Shown piece by piece: positions 44,606 through 56,650 of a stretch of 64,000 nucleotides of DNA. Within the stretch, counting starts at the first letter, position 1, and every line of letters starts with the position of its first letter. A program made the translations under genes and the position numbers. The notes under the pieces were generated by a model. It was given only the letters and a program-made list of their open reading frames with translations. It made no database searches and was not told where the DNA came from. The stretch comes from Adiantum capillus-veneris (taxonomy: Eukaryota > Streptophyta > Polypodiopsida > Polypodiales > Pteridaceae), in contig CM043960.1 in NCBI GenBank assembly GCA_014529385.2, positions 76,903,910-76,967,909 on the forward strand, in the 5' to 3' direction.

Positions 44606-45031
44606 TGAAAGGTATGGTGGTTATGACAAAAATGTAAATGAGCTGTTCATGATGTGATTAGAGATTTAATTACAAGAGAGATTAGAGAGAGAAATTGACA
44701 CTAATACATTGGAAAATCATGATATCAAACTAATATGCAAACATGGATACAAAATAGCTAATGATGTGATTTAATTACAAGAGAGATTAGAGAGAGAAAT
44801 TGACACTAATACAATTGGAAAATCATGATATCAAACTAATATGCAAAGATGGATACAAAATAGCTAATGATGGCATTGAATGAGTAGGTGCAAAGTGTGT
44901 AACTTGGCTTCTTATATAGGCTAGAGGGAGAGCATCGAATGACGACCTAATCAGTGATGTCAAATGTGTAGGCTTCCAAGATAAAGGGTGTTCTCACTTG
45001 TGGTGGTGCAGATGTATCACACACCCCAACA
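44606..45031 (-). repeat. 3' LTR of the inserted element, with internal duplication
   Basis: 426 bp, matching 46705-47022 apart from scattered substitutions and a tandem duplication of about 108 bp around TTTAATTACAAGAGAGATTA. Because only one LTR has it, the duplication happened after insertion. Confidence 0.9.
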
Positions 45032-45469
45032 AACCTCCCCATGTGTGATGTAGCAGCACCCAAATAGTACAAAGTTGTCTTCCTCAGAGAATAGTCAACT
45101 CGGTGTAAGACCAAAATCACAACATCCTCCCTAGGGAATTGCCAATTGGGTATAGGATCAAAGTGTGCACCTCCCCTCGAGATATGTAGGCAACTAGGTG
45201 GTAGGTCAAATAGAAATGGGGCTTCTCCAATGTTGGAGATTAAAGTGAAGTCCTACTTCAAATTTTTCAAAGTATGTTGTGTCAGGTTTTGTTGCCGATG
45301 TCGGTTGCAAAATTGTTGTTGTCGTCATTGTTGATGCTCCTCCCCTTCAAGTGCGTCGTCAAAATGATCATGGATGCCGATGGTAGCATGGCATACAAAA
45401 CAGATTTTGTGCAAAAATGTGTGAGGATCGTCTTACCCGATGTCGGGCAGTGTTTGATCCTTGTACAAT

Positions 45470-45940
45470 TTAGTCATCTTTGTGAAACCGATCATGGTCG
45501 TGCTTTGTGTCCAATGCAAAGTTCAAAAATAAATGTGTGCAATTGTGTATGCAAATGACTTGGTGCAAAATGCTAGGACATGTGTGTGTAAATGCATACT
45601 GTGGGGCTTCTCTGTCTTTAATAATCTTGGAAGATTGGATGTAAGCATATTTTTCTTTGTTTTGATCCATGTGGAGATTAAACGGTAAGAGAAGGCTCTT
45701 TGAAGACCATTCTAAAAACTTTCCAAATCTCGACTTGATGCTGCCTATTGGAATGAACTCTTGGTGTGCAAAAGATCTACCGGAAAAAAAATTGCGCATG
45801 ACCGCCATCCAAAATGAGGAGGTTGAAGAGATTGACACCATGGCAATTGCGTGTGACATAGTCTTACGGACCCAAATGCCTTCAATGAATCCAATTGTAT
45901 TGGCTTTGGTGTCCAGCTTGTGAGTATGTGCACGCACCAT
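45470..45940 (-). other. unassigned internal frame of the inserted LTR element
   Basis: 156 codons (I-G-F-I-E-G-I-W-V-R-K, then F-S-G-R-S-F-A-H-Q-E-F). No gag, protease, RT or integrase motif. It may be meaningless read-through of non-coding internal sequence or a captured fragment. Confidence 0.2.
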
Positions 45941-46690
45941 GGGATTGGCCGCTTCTAACCCAAAGGGACTTTAAATTGTGGTCAAGTGCCAATGCTAAGG
46001 TCCATCGTTGACAAGGGAACTTGCCCTTGCAAACTTCTGTCAAAGCTTAGCCTTGAACAGATTTTGGTGTCTGTCTGTGATCACCTCCTCACTATAGGAA
46101 AGGATTTTGAACCGACGATGACCCACCACACTCACTAAGAATAGAGCCAAAGCTCCTATCCAACTTACCCCACATGGATACCTTGCGATAACTACCAAAA
46201 TTAGTCAAGTTGGCTTTGGCCTTGTGGAGTTAGACTTCAAGAGCTCATACATACACCCAAAAATAGTGAATATTGGATGGAGTTGAGAGGATTCTCGGCC
46301 TCAGAATGCAGAGTTTGATAGCTCTATGGAGAGCTCTTGGTAAGCACTTGTTCACAATGCAATGAGTTGAAACACAAATAAAGGTTAATTATGAAGCAAA
46401 ACTTGCACAAAATTTATCACAAAAATGCAATGCAAAAGAAAATTAATTGATTATTAATGGAAGATGACTTAATGATGCTCCTAATCTAGCATGCCCTCTT
46501 TCTAAAAAACTTTTAGCAAGGGTAGTGGCTCGAGGTTCTTCACCAACAACATGCCCAATCACTAGAGCAATTAGCATAGAGGAAAATGCTAACCTAAATG
46601 CGTATGCATGGGAAATTGATTCAATCTTATGAGGGAGAGGAGAGCTCACAAGATCTAGCATAGAAAATAATGCCTAGGAGTGAACCGTCG

Positions 46691-46702
46691 GCTCTGATAC
46701 CA
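46691..46702 (-). promoter_or_regulatory. primer-binding site, initiator Met-tRNA
   Basis: The plus strand reads GCTCTGATACCA, the exact complement of TGGTATCAGAGC, two bases from the LTR edge. It fixes the element orientation as minus. Confidence 0.92.
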
Positions 46703-46704
46703 CA

Positions 46705-47022
46705 TGAAAGGTATGATGGTTATGGCGGAAACGTAAACAAGCCATTCATGATGTGATTAGAGAATTAATTACAAGAGAGATTAGAGAGAGAAGTTGACAC
46801 TAATACAATTGAAAAATCATGATATCAAACTAATATGCAAAGATGGATACAAAATAGCTAATGATGGCATTGAATGAGTAGGTGCAAAGTGTGTAACTTG
46901 GCTTCTTATATAGGCTAGAGGGAGAGCATTTGATGACCTACATAGTGATGTCAAATTTGTAGGCTTCCAAGGTAGAGGGTGTTCTCACTTGTGGTGGTGC
47001 AGATGTATCACACACCCCAACA
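46705..47022 (-). repeat. 5' LTR of the inserted element
   Basis: 318 bp with TG/CA ends on the minus strand. It has no internal duplication. It contains TATATAAG on the complementary reading of CTTATATAGG (about 46910) as a TATA-box candidate. Confidence 0.9.
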
Positions 47023-48589
47023 CTTATCCCCTTCTCGAGCAGAGTGAATGCTATCAATTCGTTTATGCTGTCATATATAGCTTTCACTGGTTTGTTGCTT
47101 AAGCTGGCTAAATGCAACTAGAAAGAGTTTTTGAAACCAGTAAAGATATTTCTTTGGAAGAACACACTAAAGACACAACACCCTAGCAGTGGGCAAAATG
47201 GGAGATGGTTGCGAGACCTGCTGAGCAGGGCGGGCTTGGGATCCTTAACCCTAGCACTCACGCAAAGGCTCAATGTGCCAAGTTTGTGGTAGCCCTCACT
47301 AAGCAAGACAAGGCATGGGCTATTATGGCCAAAGATATAATGAACAGCTCCAGAATACGCTCGCAAGGTGGTTAGTGGAAAGGGCTTGACGTGCATGATA
47401 AGTTGATGGCCCCGCAATGGGCCATTCTTAAAGTTGGGGGTATAGTAGGAGAGCTTATTTGAAAATGGAACAAAGAAGCGATGACTTTGGATTGGGGAGA
47501 GATTTTGAGATACTTCCACAACTCTATATCTCAATGGTCCCCTTGGCTATCCAAGGCTAGAGAAGTCCTTCTCACCCCTTTTTGGAGGAAAGTGGCAAGA
47601 AAGGTCAATAACAAAGGTATTTAGGCATATAGGTCAATTGTGGGACTACAACAGAGGCTATTGGACAGGAATAGATCAACTAGCCTTCGAATTTAGCCTC
47701 AATGGGTCAGAAAGATTGTTGACCAATAGAGTCTTGAACACCTCAATAGGTGGTACTTACCTAACTGTGAGTCCAAGCTCGAGTGGAAAGCTTGGCGTTG
47801 GCCTGTGAACATACATCATTTAAAACCCAAAACTAAGATCATGTATCTCGCCCTCATGGATTCATAGGATTGGTTCTCTCCACTTAATAAGAAATGGGAA
47901 AACTTTGGCGATGGTCAAGATGGGATACGGTCATGAGGAACATATGGTGCCAACAATGGCCGCTTGGGATGAAGATCTTTTTATGGAAGGTGTTATGGGG
48001 AGCAATGCCAACTAGTGTGAAGGTCCTTGCAACAAGAATTGGTCCAGATAGATGTGTGCAATGTATAATGGCTTGTGAAGACCTCTCTCACATGTTCAAG
48101 GAGTGTCCACCAATCTATGGTCTTGCAGGCAAGATTTGCAAATAAATCCCAAAAACTTGGAAAATAGGATTCTTCAAGAACGATCTCTTCTTGGGAGGGA
48201 AGACGTTCAAGAGTCAGACACTGCTCATTTCTAAATTGTGAGGTGTTTCTACCTCAAACACATTTGGAAGAAAAGGAAATGTCGGATCTTTGAGGACTCC
48301 TTAGAAGTAGCAAAGTTCATGGAGATAATCCAAGAAAGCAGGGTAACGATCATCGACATTGGTAAGCAAAGAAACTCAGAGGAGTGAAACAAGACCCTAG
48401 GTGCCATATTAAAGAACGTACAAAGGTGAAATTATGGACTCATCTATAGTCGTGGGGTGGCTCCCCTATTAGCCGATGTATCTATGATGTGCTGAAGTGG
48501 TCATGGCTCCTGACGAGCATGGCAGGAATTTGTAATTTTTGGATCTCTTAATATAATTCACTCACCATTGTGAGTTTTGAAAAAAAAAA
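47023..48589 (+). pseudogene. second LINE type, C-terminal half with zinc-binding domain and poly-A
   Basis: Continuation of the LINE at 44250-44605. Short frames read F-L-W-K, G-G-L-G-I-L-N-P and similar post-RT stretches. Then 47894-48145 has M-R-N-I-W-C-Q-Q-W-P-L-G-M-K-I-F-L-W-K, A-M-P-T-S-V-K-V-L and C-V-Q-C ... E-D-L-S-H-M-F-K-E-C, the zf-RVT pattern of plant LINEs. The 3' end is ATAATTCACTCACCATTGTG followed by an A-run (about 48580-48589), the poly-A tail. Many stops; a dead 5'-truncated copy of about 1.9 kb once the insertion is set aside. Confidence 0.75.
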
Positions 48590-50499
48590 GTAGAAGATCT
48601 TTAACGTTTTCACAATTTGACACTCAAAAGCCAAAACTAAAGGGTCTTTTTTTTTAATAAAAAAGCCCATGAAAAATCTTCCCTCGTCACTCTCTCTCCT
48701 AGGGTAAAGGGGCTCATTTTGTGTTTGCTAATCCATTTGAGGCATGGGGGGGTGCAATCGATAGTGGCAAGAAAAAGGTATTTGAAGCATAAGCCTTGAT
48801 ACAATGGTATTGCCCAATGATAGATCAATTGTAGAATTTATTGTCTCATGTATCAAAACGGAGGGCGAGTGGCATAATTGTACAGGGCTAGTTTTAATAC
48901 TCTGTTGCCAGCAAGAATAAGATCAGCATTAGGATTTGCTAAGCACCCCTTATTTGCAATGGACAACTTCATTTTACGATTGCCATTCCGCATGGCATGG
49001 CAAATTTTCAAAAGGCTAGACACAAGCCACCATTCCAAAATTTTGCATGACAGAAACATTTTCATGACAATTATACTCTAGGATTAATTGCAAAAGATCA
49101 AAGTAGCAAAAAATTTTAAAATTTGACAAGACTTGATTAGATATGGCGTCATTGGTCAAGTAGTCCACATGTGACCCAAAAATTGAAAACAAAAAGCTAA
49201 AGGAAAGCGCTTGAACAACCTTGGCAACACCATGTAAGTGAGAAAACCATAATTTCACAACGAGAAAACCCAATAAAAAGATACATCATCTTCACATCAT
49301 GTTGTCTTTACATATCCACTCCTCCTATTCTGCATGCCCTTCCAAGCCTCAAAGCACTCATCCCATAAGACATTTTCTAGATTTGTTATAGCCTATTATC
49401 CTTCAAATTAAAATTTGGGTGTAAGTAGGTTTCAAATTGATGTACGGACTTTGTAGCCAAGCCACAAGGCACCTTGGTCCTTGGCACTTTCCCCTAAATC
49501 GATTTTCCCTCTACTTTCCAAGTTTCCAAATTCCCTCTCGTCCCCATTTTGGGCCCAAACCCTATTGAGCTTTAGCCTTTGACTCTTTGAGGGACCACGA
49601 ACCAAGGTTGGACATCTGAGCACTGGAGCACTGAGCTTTAACCCTAAAATTTGAAGTTTGTAGTGTCTTTTATAACTATTTAACATATATATAAATATAT
49701 TTATCAAAATTTGTTTTGGACAAGCTATTTTTGTGGATGCCATTCCGTAGACAATATACTCAAAATCCTCCCAATCCACGTGGATGGGCGATTTTCCATT
49801 CCACCGTGCTGTGGACATCTTGGTTCCTTCTTTGCCGTTCCTATGACAATTTGAAAGCCTTTGGCATGGTAGATGGCCGTCAAATCCTAACGTTGAATAA
49901 GATCCAACCTCGGTTGAGCTAACCAATGAATCGCTCGCTTTTTGATATCCAAGAAGTGACACTTATGTATATAGTCCACACAAAGGGACTCGCCCCATTA
50001 CTCGAACCCATTTCCTACATGCTTTTGGTCCAAGGTTTTCATAGCTTCCTTCACCTCATGTCTCGCACTTTTTGCACCAACCATTGGCACGCCCCATGCT
50101 CACCTAATGAACCTCAACAAATACTCGGCTAAAGATTTTCTATTATCAAAAATCGAGTAGGTGCCTTGTGAGAGAGTCCAGAGTGCATCACGCTATAGAG
50201 CACTTCACCTTGGTTGTCTACGAGCTAGGCTCTATGGAGTCTTGCAAGCTAGCCCAATCACTTGGGAGTTAGATTGAGGCAAGCCAATAGTGTGGCCACA
50301 TTCTAGGGTGCCATAGGCATCTGTAGTGGCTCCAACCACCTACCCTAAATTTTAGCCTAAAATTTAGAAAACCCCATTTTTGCATCCATACATGCCTGTT
50401 AATTGCTCTAAGTCAAGTGGAGCACGTTTAAGAAGTCCTCTGAAGATTCATCACAGACGTCACTTGTATTGAGTTCCTTCTGCCACCTCGTATGCACCA
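48590..50499. other. no recognisable gene
   Basis: Several small frames exist (49962-49432 on the minus strand, 176 codons; 49716-49922 on the plus strand), but none has a motif I know. Two blocks look related: 48960-48998 and 49718-49752 both read TGGACAA-CT ... TTTT ... TGCCATTCCG. From 50150 the sequence may be the leader of the following gypsy element, but I found no primer-binding site. Confidence 0.35.
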
Positions 50500-51410
50500 T
50501 TGCCTCTACCTTTGCCCAATCCTTGTACTCAAAAACAAAGGTCACCTTCACCATCTCCACCATCATCTCCCTCTCAAACCTCTTCTGTGAAACCACCTTC
50601 CACCTCTCTCATCAGGCTTGTGGCGGAGGAATTGACAACCCTTCTCTCGAGGGTCAGCATTATGTTTCCTACTTTTAAGGGACTATCTCCTAAAGATGGC
50701 GTGGACCAATTGAGGTGGTTCTTGTCACTCTCCCAAAGTCGTGGGCTCAATCAAGAAGATGCATATAAGGTGCTTTTTCCCTCCCTTCTGAAGGGACTGA
50801 CCAACAAGTGGTATAGTCAGCTTTTAAAGGGCCACTTCACCAATTGGAATGCCCTCAAAGTGGCCTTCACTGTTGAGTTTTAATCGGATGACTCTAGGGA
50901 GAAGGCCTTGGACCAGCTGGAAAGCTTGGAGTTGGGACCTAGGAAAACCTTCATAGGTTCCTCGTAGCAGGCTACCCCAACAACCACGAGATTTCATGAT
51001 CAAGAAGTGGGTGGAGAAAGCCTTGCTTGCTTCGACTCAATTGAAGCTTCCAGAAACCTTGCGGGTTGAATCTACAATAGATGATTTTGTTGCGGCTGCC
51101 ACCAGAATTAAAATGCTAGACTACAATTTGCTGGCTCACCAGGTAACTCTTTGCTTGATGTTCTTATGAATGACCCTACTAATAACACCCTGTTGGCAAT
51201 CAAAACAGAGTTAGAAACCCTTAAGCTATAGAGGCACTACAAGATGAAAATACCTCATTAGCAACATCGGCTCCGTCATCTTAGCAGACAAAAATGGTGG
51301 CACAACTCAAAAGAGAGCTAGAAGAACTGAAAGCACAGCAAGAGGCTGGGGCCTAGGTATGGTGTAGAAATTGCAACAACCCCGGCCACACACCCTGAGG
51401 AATGCCCCAC
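50500..51410 (+). pseudogene. decayed gypsy gag
   Basis: Begins with a P/S-rich segment, then gag-like helices: F-P-T-F-K-G-L-S-P-K-D, L-L-K-G-L-T-N-K-W-Y-S-Q-L, F-T-N-W-N-A-L-K-V-A-F. After the stop at 50883 the sense goes on in other frames to a coiled-coil-like K-R-E-L-E-E-L stretch near 51310. Lineage not determined beyond gypsy. Confidence 0.65.
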
Positions 51411-52116
51411 GATGGTCCACTATCATTTTTGTGGTAAAGAAGGCCATGAGGCCAAGGATTGTTTCCATCTGAATCATCTGCACGAAAACTTGGCCTCAGT
51501 CATGCACATGAGCACCACTCCCATGGGCCCCTCTCCCAATTCACCTTGGGCTACCCACTTAGTCCCTAGTACATCCCCGCAATTGTTACCATATTCCATT
51601 GTACCTAATGTGTCCCCTTATGGTGGCACATTGATATAGAGCTTTTACACCACCCCTAGCCTAGACCAAGTTGTTGCTCCAACTGCACCTCGCCCTCCAC
51701 TCTCCACCAACCTTCGGCTAGCCAACCGACTTGTGATGTGCTATAGGTGTGGTGAGTATTTTCACTTCCAAACCAATTGTCCCCTACCAAAAGGATCTCC
51801 ACCATGCAGACATTGTCCAGATGCCAAAGAACACTACACTAGAGATTGTCCAAAAAAATGCATGTCTTCTTCTTTCAACATGATCTTGGTAAGTTCTCTA
51901 CTTAATTCACAAGATCCCACTGTATCCACTTTACCCTCGCTGTCCATTCATGTCCTTAATCCTCACCCTTCACCTTCACCTACTACCTTGGTCAAGAAAT
52001 CTCAGGCACTACTAGAGTACTCACAAGAGCGCAGAGAATGCCCCAAAATGTTCCCTTGCCCATATAAAAACCTCAACCTACGAGACAACCTAAGGAGTCA
52101 ACTAGATTACAATTGA
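51411..52116 (+). pseudogene. gypsy nucleocapsid with three zinc knuckles
   Basis: The first knuckle is altered: H-F-C-G-K-E-G-H-E-A-K-D-C lacks the first Cys. The second, C-Y-R-C-G-E-Y-F-H-F-Q-T-N-C, has exact CX2CX4HX4C spacing. The third, C-R-H-C-P-D-A-K-E-H-Y-T-R-D-C, has one extra residue (CX2CX5HX4C). P/S/T-rich linkers separate them. An RNA-binding part of gag. Confidence 0.75.
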
Positions 52117-52235
52117 TAGTAGAAGAAGAGACAAATCCACGAATGCAATTATGTCATTAGCATTGGAGCAAGACTACATAGAAGCCCTCTAAGACATGGA
52201 ATCCCAAGCTCTGCCACAAGGACAGACTAACGACA

Positions 52236-52907
52236 TTGCTAGCTGAGGAGATTTTGAAGACCACCTATAAAAGCGTCTCCCTATACAAAGTCCTTCAAAT
52301 AGATCCTATCTTTAGGGGTGACCTTCACAGAGCAGTCCAGGTTCTCTATCCTTCACGCCCAAATAGTGGCAAGAACTTGTCCACGCTCACCTCTGAAGAA
52401 TATTACATGATTTCCTACCCACCAATCCCACTCACTGGCTATAAAAGTTCTTGCCTCACAGTGTCCATTTACGGTGAGCACTTTATAGGTGCCATTGTGG
52501 ATGGCGGCTCAAGTATTAACCTCATGCCGAAGTTCACCATGAGGTAGCTTGGCTTGGTGCCCACAAAGAGCGCCACTTTTACTGTCATTTTGGCCGGCTA
52601 GTGCAAAGTTTGTCCAGTAGGGGTCGTGGAACAAGTATTGATGGTGGTATAAGACTTCACTTTTTGGCTAGATTTTGTGATGGTTCAGCTACTAAAAGTA
52701 GATGGTAGCTTCCCTCTACTTATTGGCAAGCCTTGGCTACGACATACTTGTGCGCTTCATGATTGGGGTAACAATACATGTGGATCACCACACCAAGCAC
52801 AAGGCATAGACATATATCCAATTTTGGAAAGTGGATCCAACCCATCCAGTAGAAGTTCTTCCCTCAATATTGCACAACCTGATGACCCGAAGGAAGAATC
52901 AAAATAA
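52236..52907 (+). pseudogene. gypsy retropepsin
   Basis: Contains the active-site region A-I-V-D-G-G-S-S-I-N-L-M-P, where D-G-G stands in place of the usual D-[ST]-G. After stops near 52546-52650 comes the second block, F-P-L-L-I-G-K-P-W-L-R, then D-W-G-N-N. D-G-G variants occur in plant gypsy proteases, so the change alone need not inactivate, but the stops do. Confidence 0.8.
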
Positions 52908-53465
52908 ACCCCACCATAGGAGGAAGTGGTCTTACCCATAGTCCCTAGTGAAGATAGTGAGCTTCTGGAATGGGTAGAATAATCACTTGACCCTCACTGT
53001 TTTGCAATCCTCACAAGAATTGAAGGAGACATGGGCCTCAAGGAAGAAGTAGAGTCTCTTGGTCTAGGAGATTCCATCACTAATCACAGGCATGGTAAGA
53101 AGTCTCCCCTATAGGTGCAACAAGAAGAGGATTTGAAGCATGAAACTGACACAAAAGACTCTTCCAAATTCAAGGGCAAGGCTAGGTCCAATCCCAACCC
53201 ACCAGAGAATGTAGGCCAGCTCAAAGAAAGGTAGAGATGATTTTCCTCTGGATGAACTTCTTCTCGAGGATGGTTACAGGAGCAGGCACAAGACTTTCCC
53301 ATTGATCAAACTCCTGCTCATGATGTGAAAGCAATGAATAAAGCTGGCTAGGATGTAGTCAAAGAGTGGAACCCAAACAACTATTAAGATCCAGTCAAAT
53401 AAGTTAGCCTAGGCACTGAAGATGAACCCAACCCAATGTTGATGGTTGCATGGCTCAAGAACCAT
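52908..53465 (+). other. linker between protease and RT of the decayed gypsy
   Basis: E/D/K-rich fragments in several frames with frequent stops, consistent with a decayed protease-RT linker. No motif. Confidence 0.4.
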
Positions 53466-54360
53466 CCCCGATTACTTGATTTGATGATTACTTTTATTAC
53501 TAGTTGGAAGGATGTCTTTGCTTGTTCATACAAGGACCTCAGATGACTCGAACTGGCTTTGCGAGTTCACTCCATATCCCTCTAAGAGAATGTCAAGCCT
53601 GCACATTGAGCCCATTGAATACACACAATGGCTCTCCCTGATGGTCATCGCCCAAAGAAGAATTCAAACAAGATCAAGGTTGTGTAGACTTCAGAGCTCT
53701 AAATAAGGTCACTTTTCTAGATGGCTTTCTGACCCCCTTTTCTGAGCATGTCTTAGAAGATGTAGCTCGTCATGCTTTGCTCACTTTTATGGATTGTTTC
53801 AGTGGCTACAACTAGATGGCAATTTTGGGAGATGATCGGATCAAGACAAATTTTATTACTCCACGGGGAATCTTTGTCTTCAAGCGCATGTCCTTTGGAT
53901 TAAAGAATGCACCAGTGTCCAGGAACAGAACAGCCTACTCTGTGTTTGAGCCCTTCCTCAACAAGTTTCTGCAAATTTTCATGGATGTCTTTTCTTGCTT
54001 CTCGGGCCGAGGCTATTTCCAAGAATAATTGGAGCAAATGGCGCTCATTTTTTCTCGATGTAGAGAGGTAAATTTGAAACTTAACCCTAATAAGTTTCAT
54101 TTCATGGTCCCCCAAGGCACTCTATTGGGCCATATTGTCTCTGCAACAAGACTTGCCCTTGACCCAGAAAATGTTATAGCCATCTTACGCATGCCTCACC
54201 CAATTAATGCCAAAGAAGTGTAGAACTTTATAGAGCACATCAACTATCACCAACGGTTTATTAAAATGCATGCTAATGTTGATAAGCCTCTTCTTGCCTT
54301 GCTAGTTCAGCCCAACCCTTCCAATGGACCTCTATAGAAGAGCTAGCTTTCAAATATTTG
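53466..54360 (+). pseudogene. gypsy RT, inactive
   Basis: RT sense begins at W-K-D-V-F-A-C-S-Y-K-D-L, then D-R-I-K-T-N-F-I-T-P-R-G, M-S-F-G-L-K-N-A-P, and the active-site region F-M-D-V-F-S-C-F. The second catalytic Asp is Val, so the enzyme would be dead even without the stops. The palm and thumb continue with G-H-I-V-S-A-T and I-N-A-K-E-V. The fingers are spread over three frames. Confidence 0.85.
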
Positions 54361-54790
54361 AAGAAATGCCTCACACATGCCGCCATCTTAGTCACACTTG
54401 ATTGGTCACTCATTTTTTTATGTGCACATTGATGCTAGTATCACAGTTGTAGGAGAACAAGCTAGAAGGGCTATCTGCTATGCAAGTCGGCTGCTCACAA
54501 AGGCAAAAAAAAACTATAGTACCACTGAGAGACAAGGCTTGGCTATTGTCTACACTCTACAAAATTTTAGGCATTATCTTTTGGGTGTCCACTTTGTAGT
54601 AGTAACTAACCACCATGCTCTCAAGTATCTCCTCAAAAAGCCTCAACTACTCGGACGCATTTGGAGGTGGTTATTGTTGGTTCAGGAATTTGACTTTGAG
54701 GTTGTCCTCACCCCGGAAAAGAGCACCAAATGGCCAACCATCTCTCGTGGCTTGAGTTAGGGGAGCTAGCCACAAGAGTAAAAGATGACC
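54361..54790 (+). pseudogene. gypsy RNase H
   Basis: V-H-I-D-A-S-I-T-V-V-G, C-Y-A-S-R-L-L-T-K-A, N-Y-S-T-T-E-R-Q-G-L and V-V-V-T-N-H-H-A-L-K-Y-L give the domain. The last catalytic Asp (usually T-D-H) is Asn here. The domain ends with E-F-D-F-E-V-V-L-T-P. Confidence 0.88.
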
Positions 54791-54860
54791 TCCCTGACAA
54801 TTTTCTTTTAAGGTGGACATTGTCACATACTCGTACTTGAATGCTATGCATCTTCTGTCC

Positions 54861-55636
54861 ACAGGTTCTTATCCACCAGATTTGTCAAGTTTGAAAAGAG
54901 GAGACCGTTGATCAAAAGTAATCCCTACACCATGATTGGTGACACGCTCTACAAAAGTGGTATGGATGGAGTTCTTCACCGATGTGTCCTGCCACATGAA
55001 GTCAAAGCCATTCTGGAAGTTGCTCCATCTGGTAGCGTCGATGGCCACTACCCACAACACATCACCACCCATCGCAATCTACACATTGGGTTGTGGTGGT
55101 CATACATGTTTCATGGTGCAATGCAATATGCTCGATCTTGTGATTCATACCGAAAGTGTGCTCCAAAGCTAACTCACCAGGCTAACCACCCCTTGCTGAT
55201 CTCTTTGGCATGGTTGTCCTTTGAAAGGTGGGGTATAGATTTTTTTGGGCCAATCAAACCTATTGGTCAACCAGGAAATAAAAGGTATCTTTTGGTCACC
55301 ATAGGCCATGCTACCAAACGGGCAGAGGTGGCGACAACTTCTGATTACACCTCAGACATAGTGGAAAACTTTTTGTATGAATACGTCTTTTGTTGCAAGT
55401 TTGGATGTCCTTTAGAACTTACTAGTGATCAAGGCACCCACTTTATCAATGAAATGCAGGCCAATCTTTTTGATAGATACAAAATCTTTACAGCAAGTCA
55501 TGCTCCTACTACCCTCGGGCCAATGGCTAGCAAGCTGAGAGTACTAACAAAGTACCCTATCACTGCTTCACAAAACCTGTCACCTTCACCCGACGTCCTA
55601 GACAACATCACTTTTGGGTGCTACATGGGCATTTAG
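54861..55636 (+). pseudogene. gypsy integrase, N-terminal and core
   Basis: H2C2 domain with H-Y-P-Q-H, then C-D-S-Y-R-K-C, followed by the core: W-G-I-D-F-F-G-P (first Asp) and L-T-S-D-Q-G-T-H-F-I-N-E (second Asp). The block that should hold the catalytic Glu (A-N-G-Q-A-E) is garbled in this frame (T-T-L-G-P-M-A-S-K-L) by a local shift near 55500-55540. Homology resumes at 55614 in another frame. Confidence 0.88.
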
Positions 55637-56060
55637 GACTGCTTTCAAAGCCACAACTCAACACCCTCCATTCCAATTAGCCTTTGGCCTAGAGGCAATG
55701 GCACCCTTTGAGTTTTACTTTGGTTTGCCCAGGGTCATTTTTCCTAGGGTCATAGCAACCAAGGTAGATTGTCCCAAAACCCAACACTTGGCTATGGCAA
55801 GTAGGCTCACCAAATTAGAAGAGGAGCATCTCTTAGTATCCAAAGCCTTGGATATAGAGCAGCAAAGACGAAAGGCTTGTCATGCTTGGCACCTGAAGAC
55901 CACAAAGTTTGACAAAGGCTCACTCATTCTCTTATATCAAGCCAAGTACTTAAAGAACCAAAGAAGTTGCTACCCGTCTGAAAAGGGCCATTCGTGGTGA
56001 CCAACATTCTTTCCTAATTGCACAATTTTATCCGGGGAGTCCCTTCCACTAGTCAATGGC
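55614..56060 (+). pseudogene. gypsy integrase C-terminal part
   Basis: W-A-F-R-T-A-F-K-A-T-T-Q-H-P-P-F-Q-L-A-F-G-L-E-A is the usual end of the integrase core, followed by the C-terminal basic region (Q-R-R-K-A-C-H-A-W) and G-S-L-I-L-L-Y. Past 56000 it continues in another frame for about 20 residues. No chromodomain. Confidence 0.82.
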
Positions 56061-56650
56061 TCTCGCGTGAAGCCCTACCACATGTAGCTTTTCTCGCTAG
56101 CCTTAAATTTTAGTTACATGAGCTTTCCTAATCATCTAGGCATCAGCTTCTCTCAGTAATTTCTCCTAGCCATTGCTCCTCTGTCGGCTTCCCTTTCTAC
56201 TTCTTTGCCACCTCTGGGTAGTGCTTTGTTTACCTCCTTACCACCAAGCCATAGTGTGGCCCCTGCATCTCTTCCATTCATGCAGTTTCACCCACTTCCA
56301 GCTCACTGTGCACTTTACTCATTTCCCTACATGAGCGTAGCCACTCCTCCCACTTACCCTCCTCACAGGTCACCCACACCCTCCTACTACCCATCCCCAC
56401 CGCATGATTACCCTCTCCATTTTCCAAAGTACCCTCACCATTTTCCACCTCCATACCCGTCCCACCATACTCCATGCACCCACCACACGCCCCACCTCCA
56501 TGTACCTCTCCACCTCAAGACACCTCCTCTTCATAGTCGTTTGATCACCCATTGCAGCACCCTTAAGCCTCTTTCACCATTGTGAGGCCTATTGTACATA
56601 CCACCTTGCAATTGTTTCAGATTTTCATTACTTTCACACAGTTGCTTTGG
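56061..56650 (+). other. proline/histidine-rich low-complexity frame, not a confident gene
   Basis: 56205-56585 translates to a P/H/Y-rich sequence driven by CCAC/CCTCC-rich DNA. It follows the integrase of the decayed gypsy and may be 3' non-coding or an accessory sequence. No domain. Confidence 0.25.

Larger units (their letters stand above)
44606..47022 (-). mobile_element. non-autonomous LTR retrotransposon inserted in a LINE
   Basis: The two LTRs are 46705-47022 (318 bp, 5' LTR on the minus strand) and 44606-45031 (426 bp, 3' LTR). Read on the minus strand they begin TGTTGGGGTGTGTGATACAT and end ...CCTTTCA. The 3' LTR is longer because a block of about 108 bp is duplicated in tandem (about 44655-44870). 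A primer-binding site TGGTATCAGAGC (46702-46691) and a polypurine tract GGGGAGGTT (45040-45032) are at the right places. Flanking CTTCT (44601-44605) and CTTAT (47023-47027) form a 5-bp target duplication with one change. The internal 1.65 kb has no recognisable gag or pol; the best frame, 45940-45470 on the minus strand, is unassigned. Confidence 0.9.

Noticed and set aside
49432-49962. A 176-codon minus-strand frame as a host gene
   Set aside because: No recognisable motif, no start or splice context, low-complexity segments; left as unassigned.
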